DNA from: Vibrio thalassae
GTDB lineage: Bacteria > Pseudomonadota > Gammaproteobacteria > Enterobacterales > Vibrionaceae
NCBI RefSeq assembly: GCF_900089835.1
Contig: NZ_OANU01000068.1
Location: 1 to 46,506 of the forward strand
Reading direction: 5' to 3'
DNA length: 46,506 nt
The notes beneath the pieces are model-generated. The model made no database searches. It saw only the letters and a program-made list of their open reading frames with translations, and was not told the DNA's origin. Position 1 is the stretch's first letter, and each line of letters begins with the position of its first letter. The position numbers and the translations under genes were made by a program. This document shows positions 16,777 through 26,546 of the stretch, in pieces.

Positions 16777-18846
16777 CTACTTTTTCACTAATACCAACTC
16801 ATGCTCCATGAGTTCGCGCACAAAGACTGATGGTGAGGATTGATAGGTCACCCAGACTTTGGTCTTCGCTCTCGTTAAAGCAACGTAGAACAAACGGCGC
16901 TCCTCCGCATGCTCATATTTGTCGGTTCCCAATGTTAGTGCATTATTAAGGTGAACAAATTTCCTCTTAGTCGGAAACTGACCCTCATCGGCCCCCACGA
17001 CAATAACGTAATCCGCCTCTTTACCTTTACTGGCGTGACACGTCATGAACTCCAACGACAAATTAGCAAATTGCTTGCTCCACTCACTAAATAGTTCTGG
17101 TTTGTGGTAGTGATTACGTCCCAGCAGTAATACTGATTTAGCGCGTTTCGCTTTGCTATTCAGTTCATCAAGAATTTTCTCTACGCGATTGCCGTGCTCC
17201 ACAATGACCGATTTTTGCTTCGCGGATTTATGACTCTTAATTGCTTTCGTTAACTGTGATGGGTTGGCTTGAATAAAATCAGACGCCACCTCTAACAATT
17301 TGTCATTAAACCGATACGTCGTATCAAGCAGGTGGATCGAAGCATTTGGGAAACGCTGCTCAAAGCCTGTCGTCAAGTCCACATCAGAGCCAGTAAATTG
17401 ATAGATAGATTGCCAATCATCGCCCACAGCATACAGGGTCGCGTTGCTACCATCGGCCAGTTTTTGCTCACATAAGGCCTGAACTAACTCCAAACGATCA
17501 GGTGAGATATCTTGATACTCATCGACCATGACGAACTTCCACTCCGATTTGAACCTCGAAGAAGAAACCTGTTTGGTCGCCTTCGTAATCATCGACGTGA
17601 AGTCAATTTGCTCGTTGTCTTTTAGCATCTTTTGCCAAGCCTGAAAACAAGGCCAACATAGCCCTAGCTCACTATTGAGTCGAGTGTAATCCTCGTTATC
17701 AATGATCTTCTCTTGAATCGCTTTTTTGGACAGGCTTGTCGAAATCAACTGATCAAGCTGCTGCTCCAACCAAGCAATAAGTTTCGGATTCTCGCTTTGA
17801 CTGCCAAGTTCTTCGTCACCCTTCAGATAAGCGATCGGCCATTTAGACAAGTGTTTTTGCCAGCGCTTGAAGTTCGTTGGCGTCATCCAATGTTTCTTCA
17901 ACCAATCAATACACCAGGCTGTCTTTTGCGCTTGTTCCGTTGCCAGTGGGGTTAATTGAGGTGGTTGATTTTCCGTTTCCTTGAGGATTTTCAACCCTAA
18001 TTGATGAAACGTAAGCACAGAAATCACATCGGCCGTTTGACCGAGCTTCTTCTCCAAACGTTGCTTCATTTCTTCGGCGGCGTCGCGCCCAAATGCCACC
18101 AATAAAATCTGCTCTGGCTTAGCTAGATGACTTTGCAGCAAATAGGACACACGAGCCATCAGAACACTCGTTTTACCGGAGCCAGCACCCGCTAAGATCA
18201 AGTTCTGATCATTATTATGTAAAACTGCCATTTGCTGAGAATAATTCAAAGGCGATGACTCCGACTGCGAGAACAATACCTGCCAATTCTCACACTCGTT
18301 CTCCAGCCATGCTTGGTTGCGTTCAGCCAGCACTGTCGCCGTATCATCCAACCAAGGTATCAGGTTGTTAACGCGGTTTGGCATCGTACGCATCGCTTCG
18401 GACAGTGACATATTGATATCAAGAAACTCCGCATTCACCTCATCCGCCCACCTCACCATGAGCGATTGAGGTAAAAACTGCGGTAAAGCACGCAAACGTC
18501 TTAGTTCATCTTCCCACTTCGGTAAGTAGCTATTAAGTAAACCGCACTGTCTACCATGCCATTGTTGATAGCAATTGACCGCATATTGGGCAAAATCTTG
18601 CGCTTCTCGCCACGGTAATCCCTGAATAACCCAACACACTTGTTTCCCTTGTTCTTCGTGGGCAAACACCGATACCGACGACCAAACTAGACCACGTTTA
18701 ACACTCAGTCTCCCCGACCACTCACTGAATGGAATACGAACCTCAGCACGCACAGAGTGCAGTACCAGGCTATCACCATTGAGTTCTATAGAGCGGAATT
18801 CGTGGTGAGTAAATAATTCAGCGGTTGGGGAGGCAGTTAGCAGCAT
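16777..18846 (-). CDS. helD: DNA helicase IV
   Basis: A 689-residue superfamily I helicase that unwinds DNA 3' to 5' and takes part in recombination repair. A family-specific N-terminal region of about 200 residues precedes the Walker A motif NLILAGAGSGKTSVLMAR. Motif II is VDEYQDIS, motif III GDDWQSIYQFTGSD, followed by DTTYRFN, HASKGKEADYVIVVG and RRLFYVALTRAK. Length and motif spacing equal E. coli HelD (684). The ATG at 18844-18846 has no strong ribosome site. It is a single gene. Confidence 0.92.
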   Translation of the reverse strand: MLLTASPTAELFTHHEFRSIELNGDSLVLHSVRAEVRIPFSEWSGRLSVKRGLVWSSVSVFAHEEQGKQVCWVIQGLPWREAQDFAQYAVNCYQQWHGRQCGLLNSYLPKWEDELRRLRALPQFLPQSLMVRWADEVNAEFLDINMSLSEAMRTMPNRVNNLIPWLDDTATVLAERNQAWLENECENWQVLFSQSESSPLNYSQQMAVLHNNDQNLILAGAGSGKTSVLMARVSYLLQSHLAKPEQILLVAFGRDAAEEMKQRLEKKLGQTADVISVLTFHQLGLKILKETENQPPQLTPLATEQAQKTAWCIDWLKKHWMTPTNFKRWQKHLSKWPIAYLKGDEELGSQSENPKLIAWLEQQLDQLISTSLSKKAIQEKIIDNEDYTRLNSELGLCWPCFQAWQKMLKDNEQIDFTSMITKATKQVSSSRFKSEWKFVMVDEYQDISPDRLELVQALCEQKLADGSNATLYAVGDDWQSIYQFTGSDVDLTTGFEQRFPNASIHLLDTTYRFNDKLLEVASDFIQANPSQLTKAIKSHKSAKQKSVIVEHGNRVEKILDELNSKAKRAKSVLLLGRNHYHKPELFSEWSKQFANLSLEFMTCHASKGKEADYVIVVGADEGQFPTKRKFVHLNNALTLGTDKYEHAEERRLFYVALTRAKTKVWVTYQSSPSVFVRELMEHELVLVKK

Positions 18847-19449
18847 GTTGTTCTAAGGTTTCTAATCAGCAAATCTCCCACTAGTCTACTGTATCAGTCA
18901 ACGATTTCCAGATAACTTTATGTAAAATATGCCAAAAGGAATAAAAATGCTAATTACGCGCTCCTAGTATCATTGACTGTCGAGTAAAATACGAACGTAT
19001 TGTCTTCCATATCGAGTTCATCGACTTTTCAGTAATTCAACGACTTAGTTTTTGTGCTCCATCATATCGTCAGCATAAAGCTAATGTCTGATTTATCTGG
19101 TTTCTCATCATTAACACAGTTACAGAAGTGCATCCGTGTCGCATCCTGCCTGTTAACGTATAAACGTGAACACATAAACCCCAAAAATCTCAGACATTTT
19201 GCGCTATTAATCGATGAATAAAGATTAACTCGATTTTTTGATTAAGCTCACATAGCACTACCGTGGCAAACCAAATCTCTATCCCTACCCAACCGACTGA
19301 TTTTTATGATTATATTTAGAGAATATAACTTTCTTTTATAGTGTCTATAAGACGACACCAGCGCTTAGCTCAAATAGAGTGCAGGACAAATAGGCACCTC
19401 ATTAGGTGTTTACTGCAAAATCAATGAGTAAAAGACGATGGAGTCTAGA
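18847..19449 (+). promoter_or_regulatory. Long intergenic region upstream of the sulfatase
   Basis: About 600 bases without a supportable gene, between divergent helD and the sulfatase. It holds a palindrome TTATAG-TGT-CTATAA at 19336-19350 overlapping a second inverted repeat GTGTC-N8-GACAC at 19341-19358, roughly 100 bases before the sulfatase. A small hairpin CACCT-CATT-AGGTG lies further down. These may be operators; no clear promoter was found. Confidence 0.35.
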
Positions 19450-21015
19450 ATGGCAAACCACTTAAGTAAGATTGCAATGGGCGTTGGGCTTATTGCTACA
19501 TCTTCAGTTGCAGTTGCGGCGGACAAACCGAATATCCTAGCGATTTTCGGCGACGATGTCGGTTATTGGAACATCAGCGCCTATAACCAAGGCATGATGG
19601 GGTACGAAACCCCAAACATCGACCGTATCGCTAACGAAGGTGCACTTTTCACTGACCATTACGGTCAGCAATCTTGTACAGCAGGTCGCGCAGCCTTCAT
19701 TACTGGTCAAGAACCTTTCCGTACTGGTCTACTTACCATCGGTATGCCAGGTTCAACACACGGTATTCCAGACTGGGCTCCAACCACTGCTGATCTACTC
19801 AAAGAGCAAGGCTACATGACGGCACAGTTTGGTAAAAACCACTTAGGTGACCAAGACCAACACTTGCCAACTAACCACGGTTTTGATGAGTTCTTTGGTA
19901 ACCTTTACCACCTCAACGCTGAGGAAGAACCAGAAACTTACTACTACCCTAAAGATCCAGAGTTCCGCAAGAACTATGGCCCTCGTGGTGTCATCAAGTC
20001 TTTTGCAGATGGCAAAATCGAAGATACTGGTCCTATGACGCGTAAGCGTATGGAAAATGCGGATGAAGAGTTCCTAGAAACGTCTCTCGCCTTTATGGAA
20101 AAAGCCGTGAAAGCGGACAAGCCATTCTTTATCTGGCACAACACCACACGAATGCACGTTTGGACTCGTCTGCAAGAGAAGTATCAAGGTAAATCTGGTA
20201 TCTCTATTTATGCCGACGGCATGTTAGAACATGATGACCAAGTGGGTATCCTGCTAGACAAACTGGACGAGCTAAACATCGCTGACAACACGATCGTTAT
20301 CTACTCTACCGATAACGGTGCCGAAACAGTAAGCTGGCCTGATGGTGGTGCGACACCATTCCACGGTGAAAAAGGCACGACCTGGGAAGGCGGTATGCGT
20401 GTTCCTCAGCTTGTTCGTTGGCCTGGCGTAATTGAACCAGGTACCAAGATCAACGAGATGATGGCGCACCAAGACTGGTTACCAACACTGCTTGCAGCAG
20501 CAGGCGTTCCTGATGTGAAAGAAAAGCTGGCAGAAGGCTATAAAGCGAACGGCAAAGACTGGCGTGTTCACATCGACGGTTATAACTTCAAGCCATTCTT
20601 TGAAGGAAAAACCGACCAAGCACCGCGTGAGTCTCTGCTTTACTTTACTGCAAACGGTGAGTTAAACGCGGTTCGTTGGAATGATTGGAAACTCCACTTC
20701 GCAACACTAGAAGGTAACATCACAGACGCCGTTCGTTTCGCTCCTAATTGGCCGAAGATCATTCACCTACGTGCTGACCCATTTGAGAAAGCACCACACG
20801 AATCTGGTATGTACCTACGCTGGATGGCAGACAACATGTGGCTATTCGTACCCATTCAAGACGTACTTGGTGAATTCTTCCAAACTCTGCCTGACTACCC
20901 AATGCAGCAAGGTCAGATGATGAACCCAGCGGCAATCGACTATCAGTCTCTGGGTCTTCAGGGCAAAATGAAGCAACTCGACCAGCTTCAAAAGCAAGTA
21001 CAACAAATGAAGTAA
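19450..21015 (+). CDS. Periplasmic sulfatase (formylglycine type)
   Basis: A type I sulfatase of 521 residues from the ATG at 19450, chosen because GGAG lies seven bases upstream and a Sec signal peptide ending AVAA begins there. The metal motif is NILAIFGDDVGYWN. The active-site signature SCTAGRAAFITGQ has the Cys that must be converted to formylglycine. GKNHLGD follows. Later come DNGAETVSWPDGG and FHGEKGTTWEGGMRVP, the second metal and substrate sites. It hydrolyses sulfate esters in the periplasm, possibly from algal or mucin glycans; the substrate is unknown. No formylglycine-generating enzyme is nearby, so maturation must be encoded elsewhere. A terminator follows. Confidence 0.9.
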   Translation: MANHLSKIAMGVGLIATSSVAVAADKPNILAIFGDDVGYWNISAYNQGMMGYETPNIDRIANEGALFTDHYGQQSCTAGRAAFITGQEPFRTGLLTIGMPGSTHGIPDWAPTTADLLKEQGYMTAQFGKNHLGDQDQHLPTNHGFDEFFGNLYHLNAEEEPETYYYPKDPEFRKNYGPRGVIKSFADGKIEDTGPMTRKRMENADEEFLETSLAFMEKAVKADKPFFIWHNTTRMHVWTRLQEKYQGKSGISIYADGMLEHDDQVGILLDKLDELNIADNTIVIYSTDNGAETVSWPDGGATPFHGEKGTTWEGGMRVPQLVRWPGVIEPGTKINEMMAHQDWLPTLLAAAGVPDVKEKLAEGYKANGKDWRVHIDGYNFKPFFEGKTDQAPRESLLYFTANGELNAVRWNDWKLHFATLEGNITDAVRFAPNWPKIIHLRADPFEKAPHESGMYLRWMADNMWLFVPIQDVLGEFFQTLPDYPMQQGQMMNPAAIDYQSLGLQGKMKQLDQLQKQVQQMK

Positions 21016-21034
21016 TCTCCATAAATTCTCTTCA

Positions 21035-21066
21035 TAAAAAAGACCAGCTTAGCTGGTCTTTTTTAT
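21035..21066. terminator. Bidirectional terminator between sulfatase and ssnA
   Basis: AGACCAGCT-T-AGCTGGTCT stem with A-run before and T-run after, serving both convergent units. Confidence 0.9.
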
Positions 21067-21089
21067 TGTTGGTCAATCAAGCGAACCGG

Positions 21090-22418
21090 TTAATCAAGAT
21101 TATCCATATCTTTCCATAAGCGAGTCGCCACTTCCCTCGCCTCTTTGTAGATAGGCTCGACATCGAATGGGAACTCACGGTTTAAGTAAGAGAACTTACC
21201 TTCGACCATCACACTATTGACGTTACTCGCGTTAAGAGCGAATGCAAAGTGACCTGGTAGGTTGTCAGCGACCAATGGTGTTGGCGAGGTATAATCAAGA
21301 ATCGTTAGATCCGCTTTATATCCTGCTTCCAAACGACCAAACTTAGCACCAAAGTTACGACCGAGAATCTCATTACCGTTCCATAGATGACGCATAAAGC
21401 TATCAGGCCACATTTGACCACCTGCATCACGATGTTTAAAGAATGCAAATTTAAGCTCTTCAAACATATCAGCACCAATACCATCGGTACCAATCGCGAC
21501 ATTTTTGAACTGACGTAACTGATGGCTATAACCTACGTTGTTGTTCATATTTGAACGTGCATTGTGAACCAAGAAACCATCATGTTTGTTCAAGATACTA
21601 ATGTCTTTCTCGGACAGGAAGAGTCCATGAGCAAGTAACGTTTTACTGTCTATTAAACCAAAGCTATCGAGGCGTTCCACAATGTCTTGGTCGTAATGGT
21701 GATGACTGTGTGTTACGTCATAGCGGTCTTCAGCCACGTGGATGTGTAAACCGCGTCCGGTTGCTTTCACCGCTTCCGAGAGCATTGCCATGCCTTTATT
21801 CGACACCGTAAACGGAGCGTGAGCACCGATATGAGCTTCAACCAAATAAGGTTCAACCCCACGCTCTTTTTCTGCATCGACAAGTTGTGCAAAGCGAATG
21901 TTCTCTTCCACACCTGCCGCCATTTCTTCAACGCCGCCGTTACGGTGTGTGGTTTCAAAACACGTCATACCGCGAAGCCCAGCTTTCAAAAAGCCCTTAC
22001 GAAGCGTCGCCAATGACCCTTCGATGTAACTCGGTGAGGCGTGATGGTCGATAACCGATGTACAACCGTGACGAATCGCTTCTAAAGAGCAAATCAAACC
22101 ACTGTAATACAACGCTTCCTCATCCAATGCTCGATCCATTCGCCACCACAGGTTTTTCAGGATAGAGATGAAATCTGGGCTCGGTTTGATGTCCGCCATA
22201 ATGCCGCGTGCCAGTCCAGAATAGAAATGGTTATGTGAACAGACGATCCCCGGCATCACCAACTTACCGGTAAAGTCCTTCACTTCAGCATTGGGATACT
22301 TGGCACTTAGAGACTCGCCGACCTCAACGATAAGATCGTTTTCGATCGCAATATCAATGCCCTCCTTAATAAAGGCCGGCTCCATCTGTACTGCTGTTGC
22401 GTTTTTAATTATCAACAT
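21090..22418 (-). CDS. ssnA: SsnA-type amidohydrolase
   Basis: A 442-residue metal-dependent amidohydrolase closely like E. coli SsnA. Metal ligands are visible: GIVCSHNHFYSG (HxH), HIHVAED, LAHGLFL and IGTDGIGADMFEE, followed by the C-terminal composite domain with GYKADLTILDYTSPTP. It lies 15 bases after ygfK and is surely cotranscribed. Homologues of ygfK, ssnA and xdhD are implicated in anaerobic purine or urate breakdown in gut bacteria. The likely step is hydrolytic opening or deamination of a purine-derived ring, but the exact reaction is not shown by sequence. It is cytoplasmic. Confidence 0.9.
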   Translation of the reverse strand: MLIIKNATAVQMEPAFIKEGIDIAIENDLIVEVGESLSAKYPNAEVKDFTGKLVMPGIVCSHNHFYSGLARGIMADIKPSPDFISILKNLWWRMDRALDEEALYYSGLICSLEAIRHGCTSVIDHHASPSYIEGSLATLRKGFLKAGLRGMTCFETTHRNGGVEEMAAGVEENIRFAQLVDAEKERGVEPYLVEAHIGAHAPFTVSNKGMAMLSEAVKATGRGLHIHVAEDRYDVTHSHHHYDQDIVERLDSFGLIDSKTLLAHGLFLSEKDISILNKHDGFLVHNARSNMNNNVGYSHQLRQFKNVAIGTDGIGADMFEELKFAFFKHRDAGGQMWPDSFMRHLWNGNEILGRNFGAKFGRLEAGYKADLTILDYTSPTPLVADNLPGHFAFALNASNVNSVMVEGKFSYLNREFPFDVEPIYKEAREVATRLWKDMDNLD

Positions 22419-22433
22419 AATTCTGTTCTCCTT

Positions 22434-25400
22434 TTACACTTCTACAGCGCCAAGCAAGTATTTGTGGTTCGATAGAACGTACTGAATAATAGTGGCTTCA
22501 TCAGCTAACGTTTCTGGCAACTCAATTTGACCATTTGAACTAATCGGATAGGTTGCGACTTCCCCTTGTGCTCTTAGCCATAATGTCTCGCCTTGTACTA
22601 AGAAGCCTGGGTTAGTGCTTGAGTCAAAATCCTCTTTTAGGCTAAACAGAGTAAACTTGTCTTTATATGGTTTGCTGTCCCAAGGGCAGAACTGAGCACA
22701 GTTACCACATTCGTTACAGTACGCATCAAGATGGAGTGTCTGATATTGATCTTTGAAGCCAGGAATCGGTAGCGACATGTTGGCGCGGTTAGGACAAACA
22801 TCCACACACTTGCTACATACATAAGAACATTCTAGGCAACGCTCTGCTTCCTGTTTAACGAACTCATTGCGGTCATCTTCTTCAAGCTTGTTCGCTTCCA
22901 GAAGCGCAACTTTGATTTCGCCTTTCTTACGATATACTTCCGCCGCTGTGACTGAAGATTGAACTTTTGCCAAGGTCTCTGATTGAAGTTCACGTTCGAT
23001 AATGGCCGATGCGGCTTTACGGCCACCTGATATAGCAGAAACAATTGACGATGGACCAGTTTGCGCGTCACCGAGCAAGAACACATTCTCCACTTGAGTT
23101 TCGCAGGTTTCCTTATTCACTGCTGGCCAACCGTCTTCGCCCATTGGCACACCAATACGAGTTAACACATCACGGTTAGCTTGCTCACCTACCGCGGTGA
23201 TCACGGCACTGGCTTTTAGCGTGACCGTGTCATCCGTTGCCATTGGACGTCGGCGACCCTTCTCATCAGGCTCTCCCAAGGTCATAACACGCGCTATAAT
23301 GGTGCCGTCTTGGTGGAATTCTTCAGGGTTGGTCAAGAACATAAAGTTCACGCCATCTTCTACCGCTTCGTCATACTCTTCTTTGTACGCAGGCATTTCC
23401 GCTTCAGTACGACGATACAGCACCGTAACTTTCTCAACTCCTTTGACTTTAAGCGCGGCACGGGCACTGTCCATTGCGGTGTTACCTGCACCCACCACTA
23501 CGACATGGTCACCTAGGGCTAACGCTTCGCCATCGTTGTAACGACGTAAGAAATCTAGAGACTTGTAGATATTGTTATTGTCGCCCGCTAATTGGATTGG
23601 GTTACCCTTATCGGCACCGATACCTAGACAGATGTATTGATAACCCTGCTCTTTCAGTTGATCGATCGTAATATCCGGATTCGCGCCATACTCAAATTCG
23701 ACCCCGTGCGCTTCAACGAATTCGATATCGTGTCTGATCGCCTTCTCAGGGATTCGGAACTGAGGAATAATGTGTTTCACCACACCACCTGCGCTCTTTT
23801 CTTTCTCGAAGATTTTCACCGGATGGCCAGCACGAGCGATAAAGTACGCCGCTGATAGACCTGCTGGACCGGCACCAATAACAGCGACAGACTGCTTGGT
23901 TGTATCCAAATTGGGATGATGCCATTTAGACTGATAACCATCCCAACCTTTATCTAACGCAATTTTCTTCATTTCACGAATGTTCAATGCACCTTCGTAA
24001 TCGCGACGCGTACAGTTATATTGGCATTGGTGATCGCAAATATGACCTGTGATAGAAGGTAATGCGTTGCGCGCGTAAATCACTTCCAGTGCTTCGGTGT
24101 ACTTTTGTTGTCCCATTAAACGTAAGTATTCAGGAATGTCTTGACTGATCGGACATGCCGTGACACAAGGTGCGACATAGCAATCTGTTAATGGCACTGG
24201 CTGTTCGACGGTAATTTCTTCAGGACCACGCCACTCTTTTTGCGTGTACTCTGCGCACAAAGATTTTTCAGCCAGTTTTTCCAAGCGCTCTAGGTTAACC
24301 CCGCGTATTGCCCAATCGGTACTGGCTTCAAGCTCTTTCGCACAATCTGCTAAACGCAAGTAGCCACCAGGTTTAAGCAAGTCTGTCGCCATCGTGATTG
24401 GTCGAATACCTGTTTCAAAGATCTCTCTAATGTTGAACTTGCTCGCACCACCCGAATAAGAAATAGGTAGTGTGCCATTAAATTCGCGGGATAGTTCCAA
24501 AGCCACATTGATAGATAGAGGGAACAGAGCGCGGCCAGACATGTACATTTCTTTGTCTGGTAAACGTCCTTTGTTATTTAGTGTGCCTAGCGTGTTAGTG
24601 AGTTTGACACCAAAGCCGATGTTTTTCTCTTTGCCCAGTTTCACTAAGCGATGCAACATGGCTTTCGCGTCTTGCATTTGCAAGTCATGGGGAAACGCTT
24701 CTTTACTCAGTGACACATAATCAAACCCCGTTTGATCAAGAATACCGCGCACGCGATCATAGCCAAGTAGCGTTGGGTTCAACTTAACAAACGTATTAAT
24801 CCCTTTATCTTCGAGCATATATCGGCATATCGCTTCGATTTCATTCGGCGGGCAACCGTGCATAGTTGAGAGCGTCACCCCTTCGGTTAGACTCACTGGA
24901 ATATCATCCACCATTTCGAATAACTGCTGAAGTTCTGCTTCTGATGTTCTGCTATTCAACAGTTTATTATTAGCAATAAAGTCTTTTAGCTCTGTTGAAT
25001 ATTGTGCAAACTTTGGATGCTTAGAAGAATCGAGCATATTATCAATATACTCTTGCATTGGCTCGGTCAAAATACCATCAAGGTCATAGCCAACACTCAT
25101 ATTAAAAATAAACGATTTCGCTTGCTTAGCCGCTTTACTATCAAATACTGACTCTAGTAGATGCAGCGCAAACCAAGCTTTCAAATATTCATCGTAAGCT
25201 TTATGTAACGTAAACTCAGTTGACCATTCGGTATTAAAACACTCATCTTCTGCGTCGATACATGGTTTAGCAATTTCAAGACGGTCTAACTTTTGAACCG
25301 TCTTAAGCTCCATGAAACGACCACCTGCAAGCCATGATGTAACGATGTTCTGAGCTAATTGAGTATGTGGGCCAGCCGCTGGTCCAACAGGGGTTTCGCA

Positions 25401-25550
25401 GTTTTCACCCCATACTGAGAGGTGTTGGTTAGTCTGTTTTTTATAGAACTGCTTTTCTGGGATACCGAAAATCGATTTGCTTTGATGATACTCACCAAAC
25501 ATGCGTTCAAGCAGCTCAGTGAATGGAATTGGGCGCATGATATCTCCCAT
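22434..25550 (-). CDS. ygfK: YgfK, multidomain flavin / Fe-S oxidoreductase
   Basis: A 1038-residue cytoplasmic protein, often annotated as a putative selenate reductase subunit. Residues 1 to about 430 form a dihydroorotate/dihydropyrimidine dehydrogenase-like FMN barrel (VGPAAGPHTQLAQN, FVKLNPTLLGYDRV, FGVKLTNTLGT, MATDLLKPGGY). Next is a GltD-like part with cluster cysteines CYVAPCVTAC (about 455) and CDHQCQYNC (about 505), an FAD fold AVIGAGPAGLSAAY (about 553) and an NAD(P) fold VVVGAGNTAMDSA (about 682). Last are two ferredoxin repeats, CLECSYVCSKCVDVCP (about 900) and CNECGNCAQFCP (about 940). It holds the parts of dihydropyrimidine dehydrogenase in another order. It forms an operon with ssnA. 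Selenate reduction is doubtful; a purine ring reductase is more likely. Confidence 0.92.
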   Translation of the reverse strand: MGDIMRPIPFTELLERMFGEYHQSKSIFGIPEKQFYKKQTNQHLSVWGENCETPVGPAAGPHTQLAQNIVTSWLAGGRFMELKTVQKLDRLEIAKPCIDAEDECFNTEWSTEFTLHKAYDEYLKAWFALHLLESVFDSKAAKQAKSFIFNMSVGYDLDGILTEPMQEYIDNMLDSSKHPKFAQYSTELKDFIANNKLLNSRTSEAELQQLFEMVDDIPVSLTEGVTLSTMHGCPPNEIEAICRYMLEDKGINTFVKLNPTLLGYDRVRGILDQTGFDYVSLSKEAFPHDLQMQDAKAMLHRLVKLGKEKNIGFGVKLTNTLGTLNNKGRLPDKEMYMSGRALFPLSINVALELSREFNGTLPISYSGGASKFNIREIFETGIRPITMATDLLKPGGYLRLADCAKELEASTDWAIRGVNLERLEKLAEKSLCAEYTQKEWRGPEEITVEQPVPLTDCYVAPCVTACPISQDIPEYLRLMGQQKYTEALEVIYARNALPSITGHICDHQCQYNCTRRDYEGALNIREMKKIALDKGWDGYQSKWHHPNLDTTKQSVAVIGAGPAGLSAAYFIARAGHPVKIFEKEKSAGGVVKHIIPQFRIPEKAIRHDIEFVEAHGVEFEYGANPDITIDQLKEQGYQYICLGIGADKGNPIQLAGDNNNIYKSLDFLRRYNDGEALALGDHVVVVGAGNTAMDSARAALKVKGVEKVTVLYRRTEAEMPAYKEEYDEAVEDGVNFMFLTNPEEFHQDGTIIARVMTLGEPDEKGRRRPMATDDTVTLKASAVITAVGEQANRDVLTRIGVPMGEDGWPAVNKETCETQVENVFLLGDAQTGPSSIVSAISGGRKAASAIIERELQSETLAKVQSSVTAAEVYRKKGEIKVALLEANKLEEDDRNEFVKQEAERCLECSYVCSKCVDVCPNRANMSLPIPGFKDQYQTLHLDAYCNECGNCAQFCPWDSKPYKDKFTLFSLKEDFDSSTNPGFLVQGETLWLRAQGEVATYPISSNGQIELPETLADEATIIQYVLSNHKYLLGAVEV

Positions 25551-25801
25551 GGTAACACTCCTTTATTAATTCGTTTGTACTTCTGTGTAAATGAATTAAT
25601 GAGATAAGAGCAATCACTAAGCCAAGGTTGTCTAAATACTTAACATGAAGACAAATTAACTGCTATTTCGTGACAGAGGTCTGATAATAACGCCTATTGA
25701 GAATGGTTATTAATTTGATTAAAGTGTAATCTTATTTAATACTATTTTTCGTGATAGTCAGGTCGAGAGTTTTACTAATTCCATCTATCATAACAATAAA
25801 A
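25551..25801 (-). promoter_or_regulatory. Upstream region of ygfK-ssnA
   Basis: About 250 AT-rich bases hold the ygfK promoter. Visible structure includes TTGTCT-N15-AGACAA (25629-25655), GATTA-N5-TAATC near 25718-25732, and a direct repeat TTCGTGA-C/T-AG (about 25668 and 25747). AAGGAG-like sequence precedes the ygfK ATG (GGAGTGTTACC). No single promoter stands out. Confidence 0.35.
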
Positions 25802-25822
25802 AAGCTATCATATTGATAGCTT
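25802..25822 (-). terminator. Terminator of the MarR gene, containing an operator-like palindrome
   Basis: AAGCTATCA-TAT-TGATAGCTT stem, followed on the minus strand by a run of T (25797-25803 on plus are A-rich). Its core TATCATATTGATA (25806-25818) differs at one fixed position from the two palindromes upstream of ygfM. It may therefore act both as terminator and as regulator binding site. Confidence 0.65.
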
Positions 25823-25853
25823 ATTATTCTCATATTTAGTGTCTAGTTTGCGT

Positions 25854-26441
25854 TTAATTTTCTAATACCATTTCTGGCTGATAGGCTTGATCTATCGCTT
25901 TGGCTTTGCGTTGCCTTTGCAGTACATTTTCGTCTAGCTGAGTCTCTGAGTGGTTCCCTTGTTCAACATGTTCTAACCAAACTTTTAGCTGTGCACTCGT
26001 CCGCTGTCTTTGCTCCAACGTCAGCCCTGACACCAGCTGTTTTTGTTTGTCTACATGGGCATCAATAAGCGCACTTGCAATGTCATAGCCTGTTTGGGTA
26101 AGCTGAACCACGACGCAACGTCTGTCACAATTTGAATGGTATCTGGCAATCAGCTTTTTACTTTCCAAGCGATCTAAACGATGAGTCATAGCGCCCGAGG
26201 TCAACATTAGCGACTGCGTCAATTCACTGGGAGTCAGACGGTAAGGTGCCGATGAACGCAACAGTGAAGCCAACACATCAAACTCACCCGTTTTTAAACT
26301 GTATTTGCGACATAACGTCGCCAGCTCTTGTTCTGCGCATTTACTGACACTCATTAATCGTCCAATTAGAACCATTGGCTCTGTATCTAGCTCGGGTCGC
26401 TCGTGTTTCCACAGTTCTGCTATACGATCCATTAGGTCCAT
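25854..26441 (-). CDS. MarR-family regulator, probable controller of the purine island
   Basis: A 195-residue MarR protein. An N-terminal helix carries Trp11 (IAELWKHERPELDTEPM), as in the urate-sensing PecS/HucR/MftR branch. The winged helix follows with GEFDVLASLLRSSAPYRLTPSELTQSL and the recognition helix TSGAMTHRLDRLESKKLI, then the wing CDRRCVVVQLT. A 45-residue tail rich in Gln and basic residues is extra. It sits between ghxQ and ygfK in the same direction. Regulation of these genes is inferred from location and from palindromes upstream of ygfM and ygfK. The ligand could be urate or another purine; this is not proven. Confidence 0.8.
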   Translation of the reverse strand: MDLMDRIAELWKHERPELDTEPMVLIGRLMSVSKCAEQELATLCRKYSLKTGEFDVLASLLRSSAPYRLTPSELTQSLMLTSGAMTHRLDRLESKKLIARYHSNCDRRCVVVQLTQTGYDIASALIDAHVDKQKQLVSGLTLEQRQRTSAQLKVWLEHVEQGNHSETQLDENVLQRQRKAKAIDQAYQPEMVLEN

Positions 26442-26465
26442 ATCTATCCCCTTACAACCAACAAT

Positions 26466-26498
26466 AAGGGCACCACGAAAGTGATTCGAGGTGCCCTT
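26466..26498 (-). terminator. Hairpin after ghxQ
   Basis: AAGGGCACC / GGTGCCCTT arms around 15 bases, between ghxQ and the MarR gene. The T-tail is modest on either strand, so termination may be partial. Confidence 0.5.
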
Positions 26499-26546
26499 GC
26501 TTTTATATACTAATAATCACGTTCATCGAGCTCATCGACATGCGTC

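Noticed and set aside
23197..23541. A 114-codon plus-strand frame opposite ygfK.
   Set aside because: It is a shadow of the conserved FAD/NAD(P) domain, rich in Ser, with no support.
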